Below, piece after piece: positions 10,481 through 21,747 of a stretch of DNA of 59,314 nucleotides. The notes below the pieces were generated by a model that was not told the DNA's origin, did not search any database, and worked only from the letters and a program-made list of their open reading frames with translations. Every line of letters begins with the position of its first letter. The stretch's first letter is position 1. Source of the stretch: Caulochytrium protostelioides (Eukaryota > Chytridiomycota > Caulochytriomycetes > Caulochytriales > Caulochytriaceae); assembly GCA_003615045.1 (NCBI GenBank), contig ML014231.1, positions 1-59,314 of the forward strand, read 5' to 3'. A program made the position numbers and the translations under genes.

Positions 10481-11454
10481 AACAACGATAACGACGTGGC
10501 AGGAGGTGAGCGCGCCATGGAGGGACGAAGGACAGTTAGCAGCGCAACTTAGCCACGGCCGCCCGACGAGGACCGGGTCAGATAAGCTGGCCGGAAATGT
10601 CAGCGAGAGGAGACGGCACGACGGATCATGATCATGCCTCCACAGTATCCGAGCTCGGCGACGCCTGCGGAAGATAATCGATTGGCTGCGTGGAGAGAAC
10701 GTCCGTTTGGCTTCTTGGTTCTTGCTGCCTCTCTCTTACTCCCGTCCCACGCGCCATGCATCGTATCCGTTCCCTTACGGTTCGAAGCGAAACGACGAGG
10801 CCACCGACAGATGCGCCATTAGCGTTCTCGACCGGGGGTGGCATCACTCGCCAGCCGAACGCTATGCAATCATGGCACTGCATTTTGCAGCCTGAACGCC
10901 TTCAGATATCAGCAATCGCTCTGCTCGTTGTGAGTGCCACAGGGAAAGACAACGTGCCTGAGCTGCCGGCTGCAGCCAATAACTTCGTGGCGTCAAGCCA
11001 TATCAAAACACGGTCAAAAAAGGTCGGGAGGCGTCGATTTCCCGTCGCATGGGGGTGGCGCTCCATGCCATGCCCTGCCATGTGGCCAAAATGGCCAAAA
11101 CGGATGGCCGAATGGCGGTCGAGAGCCCGGCCCGATCATTGCGGTGGAACCCACGTGCCGTGCCGAGCACGCGCATGATCTCGGGCCCAGACCCGGGATC
11201 AGGAAACCGCTCTCATACGACGTATGCGAAGAAGGCAAAAAGCGAGAACATCGGCCGCTTGAGGGCCAACGCGCTGCATCCTTGCTTTGAAGGGCCGGCG
11301 ATCGGCCGCGAGGGTGGGGTCGCCTGGGTCTGCTTCGCGGCTCTGCCTGCGTTCGCCATACTCGTCTGGGTTCGGGTAGCAAGGAAACGTGCTCGCCATG
11401 GCCCTCCGGGGAATGCCGGTCCCCTAGCCGGCCTGCTCTGGCCCATCGCGTTGA

Positions 11455-11464
11455 GGTATAAGAG
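11455..11464 (+). promoter_or_regulatory. TATA-like element (GTATAAGAG)
   Basis: An isolated TATA-like box on the plus strand about 1 kb before the CFAP47 ATG. It could mark a CFAP47 promoter with a long leader. There is no other supporting evidence. Confidence 0.2.
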
Positions 11465-12140
11465 CGGTGCGCGCGCGCCGTCGGGCGGTGGATGGCGGAC
11501 ACCGCCAGCACTCGCGACGCGCGGCGGCACCCCCGATGGGATGCACGACGGCCGATCCCTCCGATGAGGGAAGCCCAGCGGCCGCAGCGACGGTCGCGGA
11601 CCCAGTTCGGACGCCGCCGCCGCCGTCCCCGCCACCGCCGCCGCCGCCGCCGTCCCCGCGGCGCACAAGCACACGACCTGGGCATTGCAACTCCGACGAT
11701 CCGCGGCGGCGGCGGCGGCGGCGGCCCCTTCGCGGGGGCGTGACGCGGGCCGCCGTCCGCGGATGGATCTGCCGAGCCGCCGCCGGCACATCGCGGCCAC
11801 GGCGATCCGCGTGCCGTCGCCGCCGCCCGCTGTCTCCGCAGCGAAGGCCGACGGGCCGCTCGGGATGGGCACGCGGGCACGTCGCCGCCGGCGCGCTGCG
11901 GGACGTACGGCCGACCACGCCATGCCGCGGCACGGATCCCGAGCATGTGCCCGCCCACGTGGCCGCGGCGGCCGCGACGGCGATGCGTGCACGGAAGGCA
12001 CGACGGGCGCGACGATCCACTCCTCCTGCGCTCTCCGATGTGGCCGCGCTGCCGGTCCGCCGCCGCGGTCCCCAACTGATCAGACGTGCTGTCCTCGGCA
12101 GCGACGGCCTAATACAGTCTCCTATCGCTGTTTTCCTATC

Positions 12141-12180
12141 GTTGTCGTTGTCGTCGTCGTCGTCGTCGTCATCACCGTCG
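12141..12180. repeat. GTC/GTT trinucleotide microsatellite
   Basis: About a dozen GTC/GTT units lie about 270 bp upstream of the CFAP47 start codon. Confidence 0.7.
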
Positions 12181-12453
12181 CCGTTGTCTTGGGCGTGGGA
12201 CTCCCACGTTGAGGCGCTCATCCTCGATCGCTCTTGCTCTTGGTCTTCGTACCGCTGCGCGGGACGGCTGCGCCCCTCCTCTCCCTTCCTTCCGGCGCCG
12301 CGTGCCCATTCCTTGCCGAGCCACGCGCCACGTGCCCCGTGCTCCCTGCTCCTCAGGCGCCGATCGGCGAGACCGCCGGCGACCGCGCTTTGGACGGCCG
12401 CCGCCACACGTCTGCGTCCACCGTATCATCGATACGCCACTCATCGGTCGACG

Positions 12454-15400
12454 ATGCGAAGTCCTACGCCGCGCAAGGCGCTGGCCGAGGCCGTGCCCTC
12501 GGCCCTGGGCGGCGTGCCGCTCAAATCCGGCGCGCCGCCGCCCGCCGCCGCCACGATGGCGGCCCGCGGCACCTATGCGGACGACTACACGGCGCAAGCG
12601 CGGCGGCGCGACCGCGCCGTCGCCCACCACGACCACCTGCAGCAGTGGTACGGCCTCCGCGTGGCGCCCGAGGCGCTCGTATTCCATGTGGCGGACACCA
12701 AGGCCGCGCGGGACGGGCCGCCGCCGTCGGTGGGGTCGGCGATCGCGGCCGCCGGCGCCGCCGCCGCCGCCGCGGGGGTCGGGATCGGGGTGCCTGTGGT
12801 GGCGGCCGCGGCCGCGGCCCCGGGCGCCGGTGTGGGGGTGCAGCGGTCACCGCTGCGCGGGCCGGCGGCCGGAGATGAGCACGCCGCGCTGGCTGCGTCG
12901 TCGTCGTCGCCGCCGCCGCCCGCCGCGCCGGCGTCTCGCCGGACGATCAGTCTGCCGTTGACGGTATCCAATTATGCGCAGAAACACATGGTGATCAGCG
13001 TGCTGCCGCTGTCGGTGAGCTATGTCACGGTGACGCCGGCCGTGACCGAGTTTTCGCTAGCGCCCGGGATGTCGAAGCGACTGACGGCGCAGCTGGATCT
13101 GAGCCACGTCGAGTCCACCCGGTATGGCCTGTGCACCGTCATTGTGCTGGAGACGCGCGACGGCGACGTCTTCCAGCTGCCGGTTTCCCTGGCGCGTCCG
13201 CCGATCGCCGTCCGCTTCGCGCCGGTGATCGATCTCGGCACTCAGCATACTGGCTTCATGCGCATGAATGCTCATCGGGCGCGGCATGACCCTGCCATTG
13301 TGTCGCCGGATCGGCCGCCGACGATATTCACGGTGTACAACGACGACCCCGATCCGGTGACGCTGACGCTGACCGCGGCGCCGACGGGGCCGTCGGGGCC
13401 AATGGCACCAATGCTCGGGTCCAAGCCAGGCTTCCAAGCATCGTCTCTCGCGTCGCCGACTGCGCGGCCCCTTCCTGTCGCGGCAGCAGCTGCAGCAGCA
13501 GGATCGTCGCCGGTGACACCACTGCTGCTGATCGAGCCGTCCGAGCGGATCGTCGGCGGCCGCCAGCAGACGACATTCGCTTTGCGATGGCAGGGCACGG
13601 ACGCCGTGGAGATCGACGAGCGGCTCAGCCTCAATGTGCTCCGGCACGGCGAATGTGTGCAGCAGCATGCCGTTGCCTGCACGGGCAGACTTTGCGAGAG
13701 TGCGATGGTGGTGCGGACGATCCATCCCGAGGGCCCGCAGCTCGTGGACGGGGCACTCGTGTTCCCGACCATCTACTTTGGCGACATGTTCAAGATTCCG
13801 TGGCTGGTGCGCAATGACGGCGTCCGGCCGCTGCTCTGGCTCTGCGGGCAGACCTCGCAGGACGTCTTTGCACTCGACCCTGAAGGTCAGGTGCTGTGCT
13901 CCATGACGCACATCACCATCCACCCGCGCCACGGCGAGCTGCATCCCGGCCAGGCCGATCAGTTCATCGTCGGATTCACGCCGCCCGTCGACGACGTCGC
14001 GTGGAGCTGGCCGACGACTTTGCGCCCGCCCGAGGTCTACGAGACCGACCTGCTCATTGAGTGCCACGACGACCCCGCGAGCGAGCTGGAGCGCGACGCT
14101 ATATCCGTCCAGCTCAACTCTGCCACGGCTACACGCTACCCGCGGCGCCTGGTGCGCGCGCGGGCCCGCGCGGTCCCCGTCCACGTGGGCACCGACCGCA
14201 AGGACCTGCAGTTCGACACGATCGCGCCGGGCGCGCATCAGGAGCTGTCCTTCACGATCCGCAACGAGAACACCGAGCTGCCCATCGCGTTCCGATTCCG
14301 CACCCCGGCGCCCTTTCGCCTCACCCCGGCCGCCGGCGAGATCCCGCCCGACGAGGCGTGCACAGTCCGCCTCGTCTTCAAGCCGGCCGCCCTCGGCGAC
14401 TTTTCGACCCAGCTCCACTGCGACTTCCTCGTCGTCCGCCACCCGCTGTGGAATCAGTATCTGGACCCGGTGACCGTCGTCGCAAAGCGCCGCTGGAACG
14501 TCTTTGCCGTCTGCCGGAGTCGTCGTCCGCCGCGGGTCGAGGCTAGCACGAACGCCGCCGCCGTCGGGGCGGGAGGCATCACGCTGCCGCAGCTGGACGC
14601 CGCCGACGGCGCCGCCGCGACGGCCAGCGGCGGGCCGAGTAGCAGCCGACCGTCGCAGGCGTCGGTGTCGTCGATGGTGCGCAACGAAGAAGCGGCGTCG
14701 GCGGCGTCGCCGCTGGCGCTGCGCCACTCGCGCAAACCGCCATTCGGCTCCATGGATCTGCTCAAACAGCGCGTCAAGGAAGCTCGGCACCGTCGTTATG
14801 ATCCCGAGAACGGGCTGCTCCCGCCCGAGCAGCCGGTCGGGTCGTCGGACGACGGGACCGACATGCGGTTCTCGGAGCATTTGGCCATTTTGACGGTCAA
14901 GAAGCACTCGCCGGTCGTGCAGCCGAGCATGCTCGCCGTCACAGACAAGACGCTTACGCTGCTGCGCGCCTCGCTGTCGCGTCAGCAGCTGAGCGCCATC
15001 ACGATGAACCAGACCGTGCTGGACTTCGGCTCGGTGCACCTCAATGAGAAGCGCGTACTCGTCCTTAACTGGGCCAACGCGAATCCGAACGTGCATGCCG
15101 GCATCCAGTACATCGCCGGCGCGGCGCGGTCGCTGGTCCAGGTCGGCACGCCGTTCTTGGCGCTCGCCCCGCTGAGCGTGGCCGGCACGGAGGTGGCGAT
15201 CCAGCCGAGCACGCCGGGGACCTTTGAAGAAACGGTCGTGTTTGTCATCAATGCGCAGTACCACGTGCGCATCAAGGCATTCGGCACGATCGTGCAAGAC
15301 ACGATCGTGCTGGCGAACCGCGACCTCGTGCTGAAGAGCCGCGGCGACGGCGCGTCGGGGCTACAGCCCGAGGAGACGCTCAAAATTACCAATCCGAGCT

Positions 15401-18400
15401 GCAACCCCATCGCGTTCCGCATCGTCCATCCGCAGGGCGAGGCGATCAGCTTCTGGGACAGCGCCAACGATACCTTCCAGTTCGACGAGCAGAAGTGGTG
15501 CCATTCTGGCCGGTTCGCCATCGGGATCCCGCAGGGCCACGACGGCTACGGCGTCATCCCGGGGAAGGGCGTACTCAAGGTGCGCATTCTGCACGCCGTC
15601 GGGCTCCGTCCCGTGGTCCGCCAGGACTTCCAGATCCACCTGCTCGACGCCGAGCGCCATGTCACCGACCAGCTGACGTTCAACGTGGAGGTCAATGTGC
15701 CCGTGCGCCACGTGCTCATGCCCCAGCACCCGGATGGCACGATCAACTTTGGCAGCGTCTGCATCCCCGACAAGAACAGCGAGGCCCTGGACGACCCGGT
15801 GATCGGCCAGTTGTGCGTGATGGAGCACGTCCAGACCATTACGTTCGAAAACCCGTCCAACCTCATGGTCATTGGGCAGCTGGCCGTGGCGCCGCACGCC
15901 CAGGCCCACTTCACCCTGCTGGATACGCTGTTGCAGCTCCCGGGTGGCGCCTCGACCGCGATCCGGCTCGCCATGAAGCTCCCGCTTTCCTGCACCACCG
16001 TCGGCCGCTTCGAGCACACGCTGACCATGCGGCTCTGGGCCGGCAAAGTCGTCCGCCACATCAAGATCCTCTGGGATGTCACCAACCCCAAGTTCTCGTG
16101 GCAGGTCGTGCCATCCGCCGCGGTGCCCGCCCACCTCGCGGGCCCCGGCGCCGACGGAGCACGGCCGGTGTCAGGCCCCGCCGCCCGCGGCGGCAGCCTG
16201 AGCGGCAGCGCCGGTGCCGGCACCGACACGGCCGCCACCAAGCCGGTCCTCCTCGGCCCGGCCTCCTCCCTCATGGGGCCGTCGCCCGTCCTGTCGTCGC
16301 CCCCGAGCGGCATCGTCGCGACGACGAGCGCGTTGACAGAGACGCGGGACATCACGCTCGGCTCGACGCTGCGCGACCAGCTGCATTTCGTGAACGCCTC
16401 GACGGTCGCGCTTTCGCACGTGCTAGACCTGCGGGAGCACCCGGACTGGAGCGTCCGGCTCGTCAGCCGCGCCGCTGGCACGATCAGCGCCTCCTCGTAC
16501 CTCCAGTCGAAGCGCAACGCGAACAACGGGTCCTCCGAAAGCAACCTGCAGGGCATTGCCGACGATGGCAAACCGTACACCCTGACCGCCGACTCGGACA
16601 ACGAGGCCGAACCGGCGTCCAGCGGCGGCAACGGAAACGGTACGGGTGCGAGTGCAACCGCCAACGCGAATGCGATCACAGCAGACATGAATGACGACCC
16701 GGCGGCCGTCGCGCGGCCGGAGAGCGGGCTGTACCTCCTCAAAACGGGGCCGTGGCAGAGCCTGACGCTGGAGATGGCGTATACACCGACGAAACCGTCA
16801 TCGTGGACGCCGACATTTACATGCTGCTGCGTGCAGACCGGCAAAGTCTCGAAGTTGGCGCTCCCGCCGATCGACGTCTGGCCGTCGCCGCTCGTGATGA
16901 GCAAGCAGGAGATCACGTTCCCGCACCTGATCACGTACTCGAGCGATACGGTGGCGCACAAAAAGGAAAGTTTCACCATCACCAACAAGTCTAACGAGGC
17001 GGTTGAGTGGGCGCTTGAAATCGAGGGACAGGTTAGCGGGACCGGCGTGATCAAGAAGCGCAAGCAGACCTCGCGCAGGGCCAACGAGAAGACGGTCAGC
17101 AAGAGCAAGGTGCTGCCGACGTTCCGGCTCGAGCCCAACCAGGGAATTCTGGGCCCGAACGACAGCAAGACGGTGCACGTCTGGTTTCACACGCGCGACC
17201 CGGGCCTGCACACGATCCGGTACGTGCTGTCGATGGACACCTGCAAGGCGCCGATCTACCTGCAGTGCATCGGGTACTGCGTCGAGCCGTGCCTGGTGTT
17301 CGAGCCGCCCGAAATCTTCTTCCCGCCCACGTGGCTGCACGGCGATGCGGTCAGCATGACCTTCAACATCATCAACTACGGCTGCGAGCGCAACGACTTG
17401 CAGTATGAAATTCGCGCCCTGAGTGAGAACCTCGTCAAGTTCGACGTCAGCTTCCCGCACAACAAGCTGCTCAAGGCCGACGGCGAGCGGCTGCCCGTGA
17501 CGATCAGCTGCCGGCCCAACCTCGTGGGCAACTCGGTGACGCGGCTCGAGGTCGAAGGGTATGGCGGCCGCAAGTTCTACCTGCGCATGGTCGTGGTCTG
17601 CATGGCGCCCGCGCGCTGGTACCACATCGACGGTGACGCCGACCCTGGCTCCGCCGCGAACCAGAAGGTCGGGCGTGACCGCCGCCGCCGGCAACGCTTG
17701 GAGATCTCGGACGCCATCAACACGGCGCCGTCGGGCTGGTCGCTCAACGACACGACCCTCCGGAACGAGTACCTGGGCATACTGAAGTGCGTGACCATGC
17801 TGGTCAAAAATAACATGACGCTGGACCCAGCGGTCCCGCTGCCGGAGCGGCTGTGCCACCACCAGGGCCGCAACGCGCTGAACCTGCTGCAGGCAGTGTC
17901 GGACCAGAAAGTGTCGGGGATCCCGACGATCTCGATGATCCACCCGCCGAACTCGCGGGCCCATGCGCTCGATCTCTGGCACTTCTACCGCCATCTGATG
18001 AACCAGTATACCCTGCGCGGCATCGCGGTCCACCAGGTGATGCCGTATGCGCTGTTGACCAGGCAGCAGGCGGAGCTCATCCAGGACGAGTTCTGCCAGC
18101 ACCTCGCGTTCGACCAGGGCGGTGTCGTGCGCAAGGAGCATCGCCAGTACGTCCGCAGTATCCTGCACCACTTCATGAGTTTCTCGATCGACGCGTGGCT
18201 GACGCTCATCACGCTCACGCTCAACTTCTACCTGGACCACGTCATCACGCCCACGCTGCTGGGGATCCCCGAGTGTGATAAGCTCTACAAGACAGATTTC
18301 GTGGCGCGCGTGCGCCGCGAACTTCCGAACTGCGGCCCGAGCGAGACGATCGTGCGGGCGTGGGTGCTTGCACGGCTAGCGGTCTGCTGCAACGGGCCCG

Positions 18401-21400
18401 ACGAGCGGCATATCTCGCTCGCGCGCGATCTCCCGCCGCAGATGCTGTTCATGCTGCGCGTCTCGTACTTTGCCAGCTGGGTGCGCGACATTGTGTGGCC
18501 GAACCCGGACTTTTACACGGTGATGGAACCGGCGATGCTCACGGGGGCGCTGGACGTCATGTTCCAGAGCCTCTTCCAGATGAATCTGGACTACAAGTTC
18601 CATCCCTCGGACGGCGGGGTGTTCCGGCACGCGGCGACGTTCCTGATCATGGCCGCGATGGCGTGTCAGCTGTGCGGGTCGTCGAACCAGCCGGTGACGC
18701 GGTTTAATGCGCGGCTCGGCGAGACGTGCGAGCACCGCATCCGCATCCACAACCCCTCAGGCAAGACCCGCCGTTACAAGGCGAAAATCGGCATGTGCCT
18801 CGACGTGGTCTGCCTCAATCCGGAGCTCGAGCTGGAGGCGAAGCAGTCCGGCGACTTTGTCCTGCAGATGTCGGCGAAGTTCATGAAATCTGGGTTCGCG
18901 ATCTTTGGGCTCGAGTCCTCGGCAGATGGCCTGTTCGGCGTCACGTATGCGAGCCAGATCGTCGAGCTGCGCGTCCACAGCACGGCGACGCCGGTCGTGC
19001 TCGAGGTGCCGGTGTACGGCTCGGACACCGTCCAGATCCCGGTCACGAATACGTTCAACAAGGCTGCGCGCTTCGTCATCTCAACGACCGCGTCGCACGT
19101 GCTGCACTTCAAGCACGGCGAGGGCTCGTTCCCCTCGGGCGCGGCCGTCGCCGCGACCACGGGCGACATGCCCGCCGACCCGGCCGACAGCGCCTTCGGC
19201 GACGTCCAGGGCTTCCACTGCGACCAGGTCCAGCTCGCGCTCGAGCCGGGCGAGACGCAGTACCTGAACGCCGTCTTCCAGCCGGTCATCTACGGCACGT
19301 ACTACCTGACGGTGTCGCTCGTGGACGCGAAGCTCTGCGAGATGCAATTCCGGTTTACTGGCACGACGACGCTTCCGGTGCCTGCAGACACGATTGCGCT
19401 GAAGGCAACGGCGGGCAAGAGCGACGTGAAGCCGGTGACCAGCTTTGGGCGGTCGTGGAAGGAGGTGCTGGCGCAGCACTGCGCGCGCTCAAGCCAGATC
19501 CAGCACTACGCGCGCAACCACGTGCGCCTCAACGCCCGCGACAAGAGCAGTATCAAGTACCGTCTGCTCGTCATCTCGGAGGGGGACGGCTCGATCTTCC
19601 GCGTCCCGGGCACCTGGGAGTTCAAGCACAACAATGAGATGTGCAACTCGGACCTGCTCGTCGAGTTCTACCCGAAGGTCGCCGGCGTCCACCGCGGGAT
19701 GCTGCTCTTTGACCGGCTCGATCTGCCGGAGCTCGTCACCTTCGACCTCGAGGGCCACGCGCAGCTCTCGCACCAGGTCTACCCGTTGGTCTTCCGCGCA
19801 CCGATGCTCGGCATCACGAGCGAGGAGGTGCTGCTGTGCAACACGCGCAGCGAGCCCATCACGTGGACCGCGGAGCTCAAGGGCGCGCCCTTCACCAAGG
19901 GCCTGACGCACAAGCACTTCACCATCGAGCCGGGCGCCAGCTTCCAGTACGTCGTGTACTTCCAGCCCAAATCGATGAAGCCCCAGAAGGGCACGCTGCT
20001 CCTCAAGACGGCGGACGAGGCGTACCTCTACGAACTGACCGGGCGCGTCACCGAGCCGGCGGCGGCGGGCTGGGTGCACCTCGAGCTGAGCGTGACGGAG
20101 CGCCAGACCTACACGTTTGTCGTGCGCAACCCGCACAGCACGGAGCTCGAGTATGCCGTCAGCACCAACATCCCGGGCAGCGAGGGTCCCGCGACCGTGT
20201 GGGTGCCCGCCAACGGCGAGACCGCGTACCGCCTCGAGGTCCAGGCCGACCAGTCGGGCGAGTACCGGGACCGCGTCGTGCGCTTCTACAACGAGGGCCA
20301 CGGCCTGATGAGCTGGTACGCGTGCAAGCTCACGGTCCGGCCGCAGGTGCTGAAGCAGCTCGTCTGGCGCGCGACCGTCGACACGGCCAGCCGCTTCGAA
20401 GTCGCGCTCCAGAACCCGAGCCCGAGCCCCGTGCGCTGGGATTTCCGCCTCGACGACCGCGACCCCCGCTGCCGCGAGATCACGTACACACCGCAGCTCA
20501 CGCTGCCCTCGGGCCAGCGCGGCCTGTGCGTGCTGCAGTGGACACCGCGCGAGGAAACGCGCTTCACGTGCGTCCTCACGGCAAAGGGCGAGCCCGAGAT
20601 CGGGTTCGAGCTCCAGATCGAGGCCGTGCTGGGCAATGCGATCGCGCTGCCCGCCGCGACGGCGATGGTCGGCGCGCACGCCGTCGTCCCGCTCCCCGAG
20701 TCGCTGCGCGCGCCCGTGCGCCTCGTGCTGTCGGACCCGGCCCACACCGCCGTCGTCGCGCGCGCCCGCCTGCTCCCGGACGGCGACCTCGCGCATTTCA
20801 GCTCCGGCGCCCTGTATGCTGCCCTGCACCCCGAGGCGGCGGCCGCGGCGCCCGCGCCCGCAGGGCTCGACGGCCCGCTCGGCGTGGTCGTCTGGCCGTC
20901 GAGCTTTTCGGAGGCACTGGCGTACACGCTGCGCGCCACGGCCGCGGACGGCGCGCTGCGGCTGTACGAGGGCACCGCGACGGGCACGCCGCCGTCCACG
21001 TTCCCCGAGACGCGCCTCACGGGGCCGACGCACACGTTCGACTTCCGCAACCCCTTCGAGGACCCGGTGCGGATCACGGTGGCCGCGACGCCGCTCGACC
21101 ATGCGCCGTGGGCGCCGTACTTGGTGGCGGCGTCGGCGCTGGGGCGGGTGTCGGCGGCATCGGCGGCGGCGTCCGACGCGGCGTCCACGGCCATTAGCAA
21201 CGCGCTCGTGGTCGGCAAGAGCGTCCGCGTCGCCGACGTGCCCGCCATGGGCGTGCTGCGCCTCCCGGTCCAGCTCAAGGCGCCGTGCATGATCGCGGGC
21301 CGCGGCGCCGTCACGGTCGTGCTCAACGACGGCCCGCTCGCGTGGACCTACCCGGTGCGCGTCGAGCCGGCCGCCGAGCTGCCGCCGGCCACGGTCGCGT

Positions 21401-21747
21401 GCCACGTCGAGCACACCGTCACGCTCGCGAATCCGCTCTGGGCCGCCGTCGACGTCGCCGCCCTGCGCGCCGCCGTACTGGACGGCGAGCTGCCCGAGAC
21501 CCCGGCGGGCGTGAGCGCGCCCGCGCCGCTCGCGCTGCGCCTCGTGCCCGCGCAGGCCCACGTCCACGTGCAGGTCACCGCGATCGACGCCGTCGCCGAC
21601 CGGCCGGACGCGATCGCCGTGAGGCTGTTGCTCGTGCCGGCCTCCCGCGCCCGCATCGACTCGAGCCTCCTTGTCGAACTCAGCCTCCTGGGTGCACTGT
21701 GGCGCCTGCCGCTCGTCGTCAAGCCGCGCTCGGCCCGCAAAGGCTAA
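12454..21747 (+). CDS. CFAP47: Cilia- and flagella-associated protein 47 (CFAP47)
   Basis: An uninterrupted 3097-residue frame, close to the roughly 3200 residues of the animal protein. I start at the ATG at 12454 (MRSPTPRKALAE), where the sequence turns from Arg/Pro-rich noise to protein-like. The chain is built of many immunoglobulin-like MSP/ASH (ASPM-SPD2-Hydin) units. The first covers about residues 165-270 and includes RTISLPLTVSNYAQKHMV; later units show recurring patterns such as LQFDTIAPGAHQELSFTIRN. A helical, calponin-homology-like segment lies near residues 1770-1900 (around LDLWHFYRHLMNQY), as in CFAP47. This segment argues against HYDIN, CFAP65, CFAP74 and DLEC1. Ala/Gly/Ser linkers interrupt the units. 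CFAP47 is an axonemal central-apparatus protein needed for flagellar motility. The gene converges on AIM41 with a 202-bp gap. Confidence 0.8.
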   Translation: MRSPTPRKALAEAVPSALGGVPLKSGAPPPAAATMAARGTYADDYTAQARRRDRAVAHHDHLQQWYGLRVAPEALVFHVADTKAARDGPPPSVGSAIAAAGAAAAAAGVGIGVPVVAAAAAAPGAGVGVQRSPLRGPAAGDEHAALAASSSSPPPPAAPASRRTISLPLTVSNYAQKHMVISVLPLSVSYVTVTPAVTEFSLAPGMSKRLTAQLDLSHVESTRYGLCTVIVLETRDGDVFQLPVSLARPPIAVRFAPVIDLGTQHTGFMRMNAHRARHDPAIVSPDRPPTIFTVYNDDPDPVTLTLTAAPTGPSGPMAPMLGSKPGFQASSLASPTARPLPVAAAAAAAGSSPVTPLLLIEPSERIVGGRQQTTFALRWQGTDAVEIDERLSLNVLRHGECVQQHAVACTGRLCESAMVVRTIHPEGPQLVDGALVFPTIYFGDMFKIPWLVRNDGVRPLLWLCGQTSQDVFALDPEGQVLCSMTHITIHPRHGELHPGQADQFIVGFTPPVDDVAWSWPTTLRPPEVYETDLLIECHDDPASELERDAISVQLNSATATRYPRRLVRARARAVPVHVGTDRKDLQFDTIAPGAHQELSFTIRNENTELPIAFRFRTPAPFRLTPAAGEIPPDEACTVRLVFKPAALGDFSTQLHCDFLVVRHPLWNQYLDPVTVVAKRRWNVFAVCRSRRPPRVEASTNAAAVGAGGITLPQLDAADGAAATASGGPSSSRPSQASVSSMVRNEEAASAASPLALRHSRKPPFGSMDLLKQRVKEARHRRYDPENGLLPPEQPVGSSDDGTDMRFSEHLAILTVKKHSPVVQPSMLAVTDKTLTLLRASLSRQQLSAITMNQTVLDFGSVHLNEKRVLVLNWANANPNVHAGIQYIAGAARSLVQVGTPFLALAPLSVAGTEVAIQPSTPGTFEETVVFVINAQYHVRIKAFGTIVQDTIVLANRDLVLKSRGDGASGLQPEETLKITNPSCNPIAFRIVHPQGEAISFWDSANDTFQFDEQKWCHSGRFAIGIPQGHDGYGVIPGKGVLKVRILHAVGLRPVVRQDFQIHLLDAERHVTDQLTFNVEVNVPVRHVLMPQHPDGTINFGSVCIPDKNSEALDDPVIGQLCVMEHVQTITFENPSNLMVIGQLAVAPHAQAHFTLLDTLLQLPGGASTAIRLAMKLPLSCTTVGRFEHTLTMRLWAGKVVRHIKILWDVTNPKFSWQVVPSAAVPAHLAGPGADGARPVSGPAARGGSLSGSAGAGTDTAATKPVLLGPASSLMGPSPVLSSPPSGIVATTSALTETRDITLGSTLRDQLHFVNASTVALSHVLDLREHPDWSVRLVSRAAGTISASSYLQSKRNANNGSSESNLQGIADDGKPYTLTADSDNEAEPASSGGNGNGTGASATANANAITADMNDDPAAVARPESGLYLLKTGPWQSLTLEMAYTPTKPSSWTPTFTCCCVQTGKVSKLALPPIDVWPSPLVMSKQEITFPHLITYSSDTVAHKKESFTITNKSNEAVEWALEIEGQVSGTGVIKKRKQTSRRANEKTVSKSKVLPTFRLEPNQGILGPNDSKTVHVWFHTRDPGLHTIRYVLSMDTCKAPIYLQCIGYCVEPCLVFEPPEIFFPPTWLHGDAVSMTFNIINYGCERNDLQYEIRALSENLVKFDVSFPHNKLLKADGERLPVTISCRPNLVGNSVTRLEVEGYGGRKFYLRMVVVCMAPARWYHIDGDADPGSAANQKVGRDRRRRQRLEISDAINTAPSGWSLNDTTLRNEYLGILKCVTMLVKNNMTLDPAVPLPERLCHHQGRNALNLLQAVSDQKVSGIPTISMIHPPNSRAHALDLWHFYRHLMNQYTLRGIAVHQVMPYALLTRQQAELIQDEFCQHLAFDQGGVVRKEHRQYVRSILHHFMSFSIDAWLTLITLTLNFYLDHVITPTLLGIPECDKLYKTDFVARVRRELPNCGPSETIVRAWVLARLAVCCNGPDERHISLARDLPPQMLFMLRVSYFASWVRDIVWPNPDFYTVMEPAMLTGALDVMFQSLFQMNLDYKFHPSDGGVFRHAATFLIMAAMACQLCGSSNQPVTRFNARLGETCEHRIRIHNPSGKTRRYKAKIGMCLDVVCLNPELELEAKQSGDFVLQMSAKFMKSGFAIFGLESSADGLFGVTYASQIVELRVHSTATPVVLEVPVYGSDTVQIPVTNTFNKAARFVISTTASHVLHFKHGEGSFPSGAAVAATTGDMPADPADSAFGDVQGFHCDQVQLALEPGETQYLNAVFQPVIYGTYYLTVSLVDAKLCEMQFRFTGTTTLPVPADTIALKATAGKSDVKPVTSFGRSWKEVLAQHCARSSQIQHYARNHVRLNARDKSSIKYRLLVISEGDGSIFRVPGTWEFKHNNEMCNSDLLVEFYPKVAGVHRGMLLFDRLDLPELVTFDLEGHAQLSHQVYPLVFRAPMLGITSEEVLLCNTRSEPITWTAELKGAPFTKGLTHKHFTIEPGASFQYVVYFQPKSMKPQKGTLLLKTADEAYLYELTGRVTEPAAAGWVHLELSVTERQTYTFVVRNPHSTELEYAVSTNIPGSEGPATVWVPANGETAYRLEVQADQSGEYRDRVVRFYNEGHGLMSWYACKLTVRPQVLKQLVWRATVDTASRFEVALQNPSPSPVRWDFRLDDRDPRCREITYTPQLTLPSGQRGLCVLQWTPREETRFTCVLTAKGEPEIGFELQIEAVLGNAIALPAATAMVGAHAVVPLPESLRAPVRLVLSDPAHTAVVARARLLPDGDLAHFSSGALYAALHPEAAAAAPAPAGLDGPLGVVVWPSSFSEALAYTLRATAADGALRLYEGTATGTPPSTFPETRLTGPTHTFDFRNPFEDPVRITVAATPLDHAPWAPYLVAASALGRVSAASAAASDAASTAISNALVVGKSVRVADVPAMGVLRLPVQLKAPCMIAGRGAVTVVLNDGPLAWTYPVRVEPAAELPPATVACHVEHTVTLANPLWAAVDVAALRAAVLDGELPETPAGVSAPAPLALRLVPAQAHVHVQVTAIDAVADRPDAIAVRLLLVPASRARIDSSLLVELSLLGALWRLPLVVKPRSARKG

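Larger units (their letters stand above)
10413..12453. other. 2-kb divergent intergenic region upstream of CFAP47
   Basis: Its left part (10.6-11.05 kb) is less GC-rich than the surroundings and holds no convincing gene. A TATA-like element (ggtataagag) lies at about 11455. The CFAP47 frame stays open upstream from 11467, but it is composed of Arg/Pro runs and simple repeats and lacks ASH-type sequence. I treat it as leader DNA. Confidence 0.4.

Noticed and set aside
10690-11178. Plus-strand open frame of 162 codons with a hydrophobic N-terminus
   Set aside because: The start WLLGSCCLSLTP resembles a signal peptide, but its first codon is ATG in a region with many competing short frames and the rest is not protein-like; too weak to call.
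11213-12001. Minus-strand open frame of 262 codons antisense to the CFAP47 upstream region
   Set aside because: Arg/Ala/Pro-rich, no domain, and competes with several overlapping frames of the same kind.
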